7,464 nucleotides of DNA from NCBI GenBank assembly GCA_946481625.1, contig CAMLOZ010000158.1, forward strand, positions 1 to 7,464, written 5' to 3'. This DNA is from an uncultured Haloferula sp. (GTDB lineage: Bacteria; Verrucomicrobiota; Verrucomicrobiae; Verrucomicrobiales; Akkermansiaceae). Position numbers and translations under genes: made by a program. The notes under the pieces were generated by a model. That model saw nothing but the letters and a program-made list of their open reading frames with translations, ran no database searches and had not been told where the DNA came from. Position 1 is the first letter of the stretch; every line of letters starts with the position of its first letter. Below, piece after piece: positions 1 through 5,009 of the stretch.

Positions 1-113
1 TGGGGACGAAAAGCATTGCGCTTTTCAGGCCGATTGATGGTGATCTTGGCGATCTGCCCCTCTTCCGTGGTCTCGTAACGGATGTCTTCGAATTCGCGAA
101 CGGTGGTCCACAT
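1..113 (-). CDS. menB: 1,4-dihydroxy-2-naphthoyl-CoA synthase, N-terminal fragment
   Basis: Only the first 37 complete codons are inside the window; the rest lies beyond the left edge. MenB is a crotonase-fold enzyme that closes the second ring of the menaquinone headgroup, converting o-succinylbenzoyl-CoA to 1,4-dihydroxy-2-naphthoyl-CoA in the cytoplasm. The visible residues contain FEDIRYE near position 8 and then AKITINRPEKRNAFRP, which is the typical MenB opening. The INRPxxRNAF core is general to crotonases, while the DIRYE lead-in and the FRP ending favour MenB. The ATG at 113-111 is chosen because the family begins only a few residues before this block. It lies 16 nt after the menH stop, which supports the assignment and a shared transcript. 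No strong Shine-Dalgarno sequence is seen. Another crotonase is possible, but the neighbour makes MenB much more likely. Confidence 0.88.
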   Translation of the reverse strand, partial: MWTTVREFEDIRYETTEEGQIAKITINRPEKRNAFRP

Positions 114-129
114 GGGCGGGAGTCTTGGC

Positions 130-843
130 TCAGCCCGCCACCCGCTCAAGAAATTCCCCCACCTTCGCCCGGAATGCCTCCGGGGCCTCCCAAGGAACCC
201 GGTGACCGGAACCCGGCGCGATCCACAATTCGCCCTCCGGCAGGCCCGGCACGGCCCTCTCGGCGAGCGCCCGGAACTTCGCATCCCGCTCGCCCGCACA
301 CCACAGGACCGGGCAGGCGATCCCGCCGAGTTTCTCCCACACCGGGTCCTGAGCCCCCAGCGACCAATCGATGAAACTCCGCGCCACCTCGCGCCTCCTT
401 CCGACCAAGCTCCGGCGATCGGCCGGAAAGCCGCTTCCTCCGAGCACGGGTTGATCCTCCCATCTCTCCAGAAACTCCTCCCATTTCCCCGACAAAGCCA
501 AGCTCCCCCACTCCGCGTCCGCCTCCCTCCTCGCCGCCCGCTCCCTCTCCGACTCCAAGCCCGGATGAGGAGCCACCAGCACCGCCGCATCCCAAGGGCC
601 GCCCTGAAGCAGGGATTGCAAGGCAAGCCGCGCCCCCATCGAATAGCCGAGGAGGATCTTCTTTCCCGCCTCCGCCTTCGCCTCGGTGTTCAAAGCGCGG
701 CCGAACTCCGGCATCGTCATCGGGCAACAATCGAGGAAGCGCCACAGATCCACCCGCTTCACCGCCCAACCGGGGACGGAGAACCCCTGCCAGTCCGCGG
801 CCATGCCGACGGCCCCATGGAGGCACCAGAGCGTTCCCTTCAT
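130..843 (-). CDS. menH: 2-succinyl-6-hydroxy-2,4-cyclohexadiene-1-carboxylate synthase (alpha/beta hydrolase)
   Basis: A 237-aa alpha/beta-hydrolase. MenH removes pyruvate from SEPHCHC to give SHCHC, an early cytoplasmic step in menaquinone synthesis. The sequence shows an N-terminal LHG oxyanion motif (residues 8-10), a nucleophile elbow GYSMGAR with Ser68, a likely acidic residue Asp187 in CAGERDAKF, and a catalytic His214 in GSGHRVPWEAPEAF. GYSMGAR followed by LAL is characteristic of MenH, and the length fits the family (about 240-270 aa). Position directly before menB supports the specific call over a generic hydrolase. The frame can be extended upstream to a TTG at 858-856 (adding MLCPR). 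I prefer the ATG at 843 because the hydrolase fold normally starts a few residues before LHG, although neither start has a clear ribosome-binding site. An imperfect hairpin lies just upstream. Confidence 0.85.
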   Translation of the reverse strand: MKGTLWCLHGAVGMAADWQGFSVPGWAVKRVDLWRFLDCCPMTMPEFGRALNTEAKAEAGKKILLGYSMGARLALQSLLQGGPWDAAVLVAPHPGLESERERAARREADAEWGSLALSGKWEEFLERWEDQPVLGGSGFPADRRSLVGRRREVARSFIDWSLGAQDPVWEKLGGIACPVLWCAGERDAKFRALAERAVPGLPEGELWIAPGSGHRVPWEAPEAFRAKVGEFLERVAG

Positions 844-878
844 CCGGGGACAAAGCAAACCCGCCCGCTGTGTCCCGG
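844..878 (-). other. Imperfect inverted repeat in front of menH
   Basis: On the plus strand, CCGGGGACA at 844-852 can pair with TGTCCCGG at 871-878, leaving one bulged G and an 18-nt loop. It occupies about half of the 66-nt gap between the gene C stop (TAG, 912-910) and the menH ATG. In the transcript the stem would end right at the start codon. There is no T-run after it, so it is not a convincing intrinsic terminator. It could affect menH translation or be chance in GC-rich DNA. No promoter was recognised in this gap. Confidence 0.3.
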
Positions 879-909
879 CAAGCCCGCTGGCCGCTCCTCC
901 CGCAGTCTT

Positions 910-2736
910 CTAGTTTGCGGGAATCTCATGGGGATTCGGCATCGAGGTCGCCCGGATGCGCGCGAGATAAGCCGTAAGGGCCATGATCTGCGAATCATCC
1001 AGCGTCTCGTGGCCCGGCATGTCGGTGCCGGGGATCCCGAACTTCACCACACGAGCCAGGCGGGTTTCGAGATCGGGCCCTCCGGGTGTCCAGACGAAGG
1101 GTCCCAGATCGAGATTGGGCGGCGGTTTCGGGAAGTTCCCGGCAAGCTCGCCATCGCCGTGCCCTTCCGGCCCGTGGCAGGCGGCACAGTGCCTGAGGAA
1201 CAGCATCAAGCCCTCGGCCGGTGGCAGCGGGGCGCACGGCTGCGGCTGCCATGCCTCGATTTGCAAGCGACGCTGCGGGTGGGCGGCGGGATCGGCATCT
1301 AACAAGAAGGCGGTGAGATCGTCGCCACGCCCGTCCCGGAACAAATGCGCGTAGGAGGGCATCGGCGAGCCAGGCGAGAGCGAGCGCGGATCGATGAAGT
1401 GGAGCTTGAGCCAGGCCGGGGAACGGCGGAGTCCGATATTCGCCAGGTCCGGGCCTTGGCGGCGGTTGCCGATGAGCACGGGCTTTTCCGACATCGCCTT
1501 CGCCGTGAAGACGCGCGGCCCCCAGGGAGTTTCGTCGGGCGAAGCGGGCCTGACGTAGCGCGAGTGGCAATGGATGCAGCCCTCCGCCACGAAAACCCCG
1601 CGACCGCGTGCCGCGGCATCCGCTCCGGGTGACGACGATGGCGGAAACACCAGCGCGATCACGGCGGTGCCGAGCGTCGCGACCGCGGCAGGCCAAGCCC
1701 TGCGGCGGAAGAGCATCGCTCCGATGATGACGGCACCGGCGGTGTAGATGAATTCCGCGGGCACGCGGGCGAGCGATTGAACCATGCCGATGCCATTCGC
1801 CGAGCCGAACCAACCTGCGACCGCATAGAGCCATGCGGCACGCCAGGCGATGCAGCGGGCATCGGTAGTGCCGCCGAAGAATCCGGGCCAAGCGACGAGC
1901 GCGGTGGAATAAAGCGAAACCCCGGCCGGATACCACCAGCCCGCAAGCATGCGGGTGTCCGGGGAATTCACGGCCAGGGCCGCAATGGCGAGAATTATCC
2001 AAGCCGCCACCAGCAGGCCGCGGAATCCGTACCGGAGGCAGCCACCCGCGAGGACGGCGACCGTTAGATGGACGACGGCATTTCGCCAGAGCATGGCATT
2101 CCCCCACGTGGCCGATCTCAGGTCGAAGCTGTGCTGGATGATGAAGAATGCGGCGGAGTCCAACCAGACCAAGGCGGTGAATGCGGCGATTGCCGCGATC
2201 ATGGATGGATCGCCGTGAATCCGTGCCGGGACGTGAACCGGCATCTCGCGACGCGGAACGAAGAGGGCCCCGGCGAAGGCAAAGAAGGCCGCGAGCGTCG
2301 CTTGGACCGGCGGCGTGGCCGTGAATACCGGCGGAAGATTGCAGAGCGCGTAGCCGATCCCGGTTCCGAGACCGAGCCAAGCGACACCGCACCAGCGCGG
2401 GAGCAGAGGAGCGAGCGAGACCGTGGCGGCTCCCAGTGCGGCCCCCGTCAGCAAGGAGATCGCGATGGCAAAGGGCATCGATGCCGCCCATGGCGCAAGT
2501 GCGGACGAAAGCCCCGCTGCGGCCAGGGAGAGCCGGAGGAGCCGGGGGCTCGCTTGCTTGCGGGCGACAAGGAACCCGGAAACGATGCCGGCCAGAGCCA
2601 TAGCTCCCAAGGCGACGGTCTCCATCGGATGCGAACTTCCCTTTGCGCGGAGCAGCTCCACCCACGCGAACTGGGCGAAGATCAGGAAGTGCGCATAGAC
2701 CATAGCGACGACAGCCGCGGCACGCAGCGGAAGCAT
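910..2736 (-). CDS. Gene C: polytopic membrane domain fused to CcoO-like and CcoP-like cytochrome c domains
   Basis: A predicted 608-aa protein when read from the ATG at 2736-2734. Residues 1 to about 365 are strongly hydrophobic with about 12-13 membrane segments, split by a charged loop near 160-177; this looks like the 6+6 layout of the major facilitator superfamily, but I cannot name a transporter family. Then come two c-type haem sites. The first is C387-IHC-H391 followed by SRYVRP, a GPDLANIG stretch, IDPRSLSPGSPMPSY and a likely axial Met459; this pattern closely resembles CcoO/FixO. The second is C517-AAC-H521 followed by a GPEGHGDG loop and a likely axial Met573 in GTDMPGH, as in CcoP-type class I cytochromes. 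The haem domains should face the periplasm. The start is supported by the TGATG overlap with the gene B stop and a GGAAGGA site upstream. The same frame is also open back to 4335. Likely role: electron transfer with gene A (inference). Confidence 0.78.
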   Translation of the reverse strand: MLPLRAAAVVAMVYAHFLIFAQFAWVELLRAKGSSHPMETVALGAMALAGIVSGFLVARKQASPRLLRLSLAAAGLSSALAPWAASMPFAIAISLLTGAALGAATVSLAPLLPRWCGVAWLGLGTGIGYALCNLPPVFTATPPVQATLAAFFAFAGALFVPRREMPVHVPARIHGDPSMIAAIAAFTALVWLDSAAFFIIQHSFDLRSATWGNAMLWRNAVVHLTVAVLAGGCLRYGFRGLLVAAWIILAIAALAVNSPDTRMLAGWWYPAGVSLYSTALVAWPGFFGGTTDARCIAWRAAWLYAVAGWFGSANGIGMVQSLARVPAEFIYTAGAVIIGAMLFRRRAWPAAVATLGTAVIALVFPPSSSPGADAAARGRGVFVAEGCIHCHSRYVRPASPDETPWGPRVFTAKAMSEKPVLIGNRRQGPDLANIGLRRSPAWLKLHFIDPRSLSPGSPMPSYAHLFRDGRGDDLTAFLLDADPAAHPQRRLQIEAWQPQPCAPLPPAEGLMLFLRHCAACHGPEGHGDGELAGNFPKPPPNLDLGPFVWTPGGPDLETRLARVVKFGIPGTDMPGHETLDDSQIMALTAYLARIRATSMPNPHEIPAN

Positions 2737-4335
2737 CAGGCGGGCCGGTCCTTCCAGCAGCCGGCGCGCAATGCCAGCCACTGGATCGCCGCCACCGTGG
2801 CGTCCACCGCCGCCACCGTAAGCCAGGCCGCCGGGAGCTGGCCCGTACCCACCTTCACCACCAGAAAGATCGCCACCAGAGTCCTGACCATCGCCGTGAA
2901 GATCCACACCGTGGCGGTCGCCTCCGCGCCGCGCAGGACCAGAACGTAGGACAAGCCGACGGATCCCACGAATACGCCGATCCAACTTGGAAACACGGGA
3001 GGGACCGTCCCCGGCACCCCCAACAGGCGGAGCACCAAGCTTGGAGAAATAACCAGCAGCAGACCGGTCATCGCGTCCATCGCGCCGACTGCCAGGCTCA
3101 AGAGGATCGAGGCTCGTTTCATGATCGGAATCGGGAAGTTCGGCGGTGGCGGGCGCGGGGTGCCAGGTTAGGTACCAATGGATCGTGGCACCGAGCATGA
3201 CGATGCCGAAGAAGGTGCGGAGCGAAAACAGCGCCACGCGCCACACCGCGGGATCGGCCATCCAGGTATTGCCGATGCTCTCGATCCAGCCGGCAGCGGC
3301 GAGAGTTACTACCATGCCGAAGGCGGCCAGATGCCATGCGAAGACGCTGCCCTCGCGGCCGAAGCGCTGGCCTAACAGGCGGAGGAGCAGCGCGCAGAAG
3401 GAAGTGGTGAAACCCGCCATCGCGAGATGCGAATGGGCCACCAGCGCACTGGTGAATTTCAAGCGGTCGAGAATGCCCGGCAGGAAGACCGCGAAGCCGC
3501 TGAAGACGAGGAGAGCCCACCAGAAGAACACGGCGAGGCACCATCCCCGCGAGCGGTCCGGCCAGTCGAAGCGGCGCCAATCTCCGATCAGCACGAAGGG
3601 CCAGGGGAGCAAGAGTCCCAGCGCGGCAATTTGAACCGGATCGCGGTGCGAACCACCGCGGGCTTCGGCAACCGCAAAGACCGCGGCGGAAAAGATCAGG
3701 AACCCGATCGGCTTCCATGGCGGCGCGGCCGGACCGCGGAGCCGGCAGGACCGCGGCAGCAGCAACAGCAGCACCACGACGACGAGCGTGGACCCGAGCA
3801 AGCTCGCCCCCGTGGGACCTCCGGACGAGGGATTTACCGGCGGGTAGAGACCCGGAGAGGCGGCCCGGATGAAAGCGAACGGCACGAGGGCGAGAACGAT
3901 CAGCCCCGCCGCTCGCAGGCGCAGGCCGCTTGGGGAAAAGCGGGCACGGTTCACCAGCCATGCACGGGCGAGAAGGAACCACAGGAGCGCCATGGCAAGG
4001 GCCATGGCGAACAAGGGCCCGCCCTTCCAATCCAGGAATATCTTGCCCGACGAACCGCCGGCCAGCCAGGCGCAGGCGCCGGCCAGGAGCGCGGCGGTCC
4101 ATGCCCATGCGGCTGCATCCGCCCATTTACGGGAAACGCCGTAGATGGAAAGCAGCCATGCGACGAGGGGCAGGGCAGTCCAGCCGTAGAGCATCGTGTC
4201 GAGATGGACCGGCATCCAGCGGCCGTAGGTCCATTCCCCGGCCTGCCACTCCGGGAAAAGCAGCAGCAGCGAGAGCCAGAGCCCGACGGCACTGCCCGCG
4301 ACCAACCATCCGAGGGCATGCCGGCCGGCATTCAT
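910..4335 (-). CDS. Continuous 1141-codon frame spanning genes A, B (out of phase) and C as sequenced
   Basis: From the ATG at 4335-4333 there is no in-frame stop until the TAG at 912-910. Residues 1 to about 405 are the CcoN-like gene A, and residues 534-1141 are gene C. The roughly 130 residues between them are rich in Gly, Arg and Asp, with no membrane segments or recognisable domain; they coincide with gene B, which in another frame encodes a clean hydrophobic protein with high third-position GC. An automatic caller would report one 1141-aa cbb3-subunit-I/cytochrome-c protein here. I think the single polypeptide is less likely than three coupled genes with a frameshift near the 3' end of A, but the raw sequence supports the uninterrupted frame and the entry is given so the reader knows it exists. 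Confidence 0.4.
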   Translation of the reverse strand: MNAGRHALGWLVAGSAVGLWLSLLLLFPEWQAGEWTYGRWMPVHLDTMLYGWTALPLVAWLLSIYGVSRKWADAAAWAWTAALLAGACAWLAGGSSGKIFLDWKGGPLFAMALAMALLWFLLARAWLVNRARFSPSGLRLRAAGLIVLALVPFAFIRAASPGLYPPVNPSSGGPTGASLLGSTLVVVVLLLLLPRSCRLRGPAAPPWKPIGFLIFSAAVFAVAEARGGSHRDPVQIAALGLLLPWPFVLIGDWRRFDWPDRSRGWCLAVFFWWALLVFSGFAVFLPGILDRLKFTSALVAHSHLAMAGFTTSFCALLLRLLGQRFGREGSVFAWHLAAFGMVVTLAAAGWIESIGNTWMADPAVWRVALFSLRTFFGIVMLGATIHWYLTWHPAPATAELPDSDHETSLDPLEPGSRRDGRDDRSAAGYFSKLGAPPVGGAGDGPSRVSKLDRRIRGIRRLVLRSGPARRGGDRHGVDLHGDGQDSGGDLSGGEGGYGPAPGGLAYGGGGGRHGGGDPVAGIARRLLEGPARLMLPLRAAAVVAMVYAHFLIFAQFAWVELLRAKGSSHPMETVALGAMALAGIVSGFLVARKQASPRLLRLSLAAAGLSSALAPWAASMPFAIAISLLTGAALGAATVSLAPLLPRWCGVAWLGLGTGIGYALCNLPPVFTATPPVQATLAAFFAFAGALFVPRREMPVHVPARIHGDPSMIAAIAAFTALVWLDSAAFFIIQHSFDLRSATWGNAMLWRNAVVHLTVAVLAGGCLRYGFRGLLVAAWIILAIAALAVNSPDTRMLAGWWYPAGVSLYSTALVAWPGFFGGTTDARCIAWRAAWLYAVAGWFGSANGIGMVQSLARVPAEFIYTAGAVIIGAMLFRRRAWPAAVATLGTAVIALVFPPSSSPGADAAARGRGVFVAEGCIHCHSRYVRPASPDETPWGPRVFTAKAMSEKPVLIGNRRQGPDLANIGLRRSPAWLKLHFIDPRSLSPGSPMPSYAHLFRDGRGDDLTAFLLDADPAAHPQRRLQIEAWQPQPCAPLPPAEGLMLFLRHCAACHGPEGHGDGELAGNFPKPPPNLDLGPFVWTPGGPDLETRLARVVKFGIPGTDMPGHETLDDSQIMALTAYLARIRATSMPNPHEIPAN
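2736..3122 (-). CDS. Gene B: small four-helix membrane protein of unknown function
   Basis: A 128-aa hydrophobic protein that I do not recognise. It has about four predicted membrane segments (roughly residues 5-32, 46-63, 69-91 and 97-117), a short basic N-terminus (MKRAS) and a basic C-terminal tail (CWKDRPA). No haem, metal or catalytic motif is evident. The frame is real: its codons end mostly in G or C, unlike the two alternative frames, and its TGA (2738-2736) overlaps the ATG of gene C as TGATG. Only the ATG at 3122 is available as a usual start, because a TAA in this frame lies at 3170-3168. No Shine-Dalgarno site precedes it, so it probably depends on ribosomes ending gene A nearby. 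Its place between a CcoN-like protein and a cytochrome fusion suggests an accessory subunit of that complex (inference). The gene A frame covers all of it. Confidence 0.7.
   Translation of the reverse strand: MKRASILLSLAVGAMDAMTGLLLVISPSLVLRLLGVPGTVPPVFPSWIGVFVGSVGLSYVLVLRGAEATATVWIFTAMVRTLVAIFLVVKVGTGQLPAAWLTVAAVDATVAAIQWLALRAGCWKDRPA
2749..2755 (-). promoter_or_regulatory. Ribosome-binding site for gene C
   Basis: On the minus strand this reads GGAAGGA and lies 12 nt before the ATG at 2736-2734, a slightly long spacing. It sits inside the last codons of gene B. Together with the TGATG overlap it argues that gene C is started independently, or re-started after B, rather than made only as the C-terminal part of the 1141-codon frame. 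Confidence 0.5.
3119..4335 (-). CDS. Gene A: CcoN-like haem-copper oxidase subunit I homologue, apparently without a full CuB site
   Basis: About 400 aa with about 12 membrane segments, shorter than typical CcoN (about 475 aa). Family marks are a helix-2 motif MPVHLDTMLYGW with His44 (position of a low-spin haem b ligand), a helix-10 motif VAHSHLAMAGF with His301 and His303 (positions of the high-spin and second low-spin haem ligands), and PSSGGPTGASLLGS at 169-182. Canonical CcoN has a His in helix 6, a His-His pair in helix 7 and a cross-linking Tyr that form the copper-B site. Here I find no His-His pair; the best by-eye alignment gives Asn168, Ser229-His230 and Ala223. If correct, it cannot reduce oxygen in the usual way and may be an electron-transfer or quinol-handling haem protein. 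The start overlaps the ATPase stop (ATGA), with GCGGAAG 7 nt upstream. The end shown is the TGA at 3121-3119, which is NOT in the gene A frame: a one-base deletion is assumed. Confidence 0.65.
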
Positions 4336-4997
4336 GAAGCGGCTTCCGCAAGGATCCGCCCGTCCCGCATGCGGACCACGCGGTCGCAGCGCCGGGCGAG
4401 GTCCGGATCATGGGTTGCCATCACGAGGGTGCGACCCTTCGAGCGCACGAGATCGAGCAGCATGGCGAAGACACGCTCGCGGTTCGCCTCGTCGAGCGCG
4501 CCGGTCGGCTCATCGCCAAGGAGCAATTCGGGATCATTCATCAGCGAGCGCACGAGGGCGCCGCGCTGGCGTTCGCCGCCGGAGAGTTCGCGGACCCGCT
4601 GATTGAGCCGGTGGGAGATGCCGGTGGCCTCCGCGAGTTCGGCGAGCCGCTGCATTCCCTCCGCGCGTTTCCCTCCGGCCGCGATAATCGGCACCATGCA
4701 GTTCTCTTCCAGCGTGAGGTCGGGCATCAGGTGATGCATCTGGAACACGAAGCCGACTTGCTGGCGAAGCAGGTCCACCCGCTGGCGCTCGGTGGTCAAC
4801 GTGTTACCGGCGGTCCGGACGCTGCCCCGGTCGGGGTCTTCGAGCCCTGCGATCAGATTGAGGAGCGTGGACTTGCCGCAGCCCGAGGTTCCGCAGAGCG
4901 CGACGGTCTCGCCCCGCTTCACGTGCAGGTCCACGCCCTTGAGCACTTCGATCCGGCCGTGGTCGAAGCTCTTCCAAACATCATTCACCTCAACCAT
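4332..4997 (-). CDS. LolD/MacB-type ABC transporter ATP-binding protein
   Basis: A complete 221-aa cytoplasmic ATPase. Motifs in order: Walker A GTSGCGKST (36-44), Q-loop Gln86 within FVFQMHHLMPDLTLEEN, signature LSGGE (138-142), Walker B LLLGDEP (158-164) with catalytic Glu163, D-loop ALD (167-169) and switch His196 in MATHD. The Q-loop context and size place it in the LolD/MacB/FtsE branch, whose members drive type VII permeases that move lipoproteins, peptides or other molecules at the periplasmic face rather than by a channel. The permease gene ends 12 nt upstream, so the two make one transporter. An AGGAGA site lies 5 nt before the ATG. Its TGA overlaps the start of gene A, so the ABC genes are translationally joined to the respiratory-like genes. 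The substrate is unknown; calling it lolD outright would overreach because no paired LolC/LolE is present. Confidence 0.93.
   Translation of the reverse strand: MVEVNDVWKSFDHGRIEVLKGVDLHVKRGETVALCGTSGCGKSTLLNLIAGLEDPDRGSVRTAGNTLTTERQRVDLLRQQVGFVFQMHHLMPDLTLEENCMVPIIAAGGKRAEGMQRLAELAEATGISHRLNQRVRELSGGERQRGALVRSLMNDPELLLGDEPTGALDEANRERVFAMLLDLVRSKGRTLVMATHDPDLARRCDRVVRMRDGRILAEAAS
4343..4349 (-). promoter_or_regulatory. Ribosome-binding site for gene A
   Basis: Minus-strand GCGGAAG, 7 nt before the ATG at 4335-4333 and inside the last codons of the ABC ATPase. It supports this start together with the ATGA overlap. Confidence 0.5.
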
Positions 4998-5002
4998 GGG
5001 AT

Positions 5003-5008
5003 TCTCCT
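5003..5008 (-). promoter_or_regulatory. Ribosome-binding site for the ABC ATPase
   Basis: Minus-strand AGGAGA, 5 nt before the ATG at 4997-4995, in the 12-nt gap after the permease stop. It fixes the start that begins MVEVNDVWKSF, as expected for this ATPase family. Confidence 0.75.
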
Positions 5009-5009
5009 T

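Noticed and set aside
844..878. Rho-independent terminator between gene C and menH
   Set aside because: The stem has a bulge and a long loop and is not followed by a T-run on the minus strand, so I do not call a terminator.
82..1302. A 406-codon plus-strand open frame opposite menH and the cytochrome domains
   Set aside because: It is antisense to menH and to the haem c coding region, which carry clear family motifs; the translation is Arg/Pro-rich and featureless.
995..2665. A 556-codon minus-strand frame inside gene C
   Set aside because: It is an out-of-phase reading of gene C. The CXXCH motifs and membrane segments are in the other frame.
3119..4126. A 335-codon minus-strand frame ending at the TGA that overlaps the gene B start
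   Set aside because: Over most of its length it is Arg-rich and lacks the helices and His motifs, so it is not the coding frame. Only its last few codons and its stop may belong to gene A after a frameshift.
3427..4602. A 391-codon plus-strand open frame opposite gene A
   Set aside because: Its product is full of Glu, Arg, Gln and Gly with no domain, typical of the antisense of a GC-rich membrane-protein gene.
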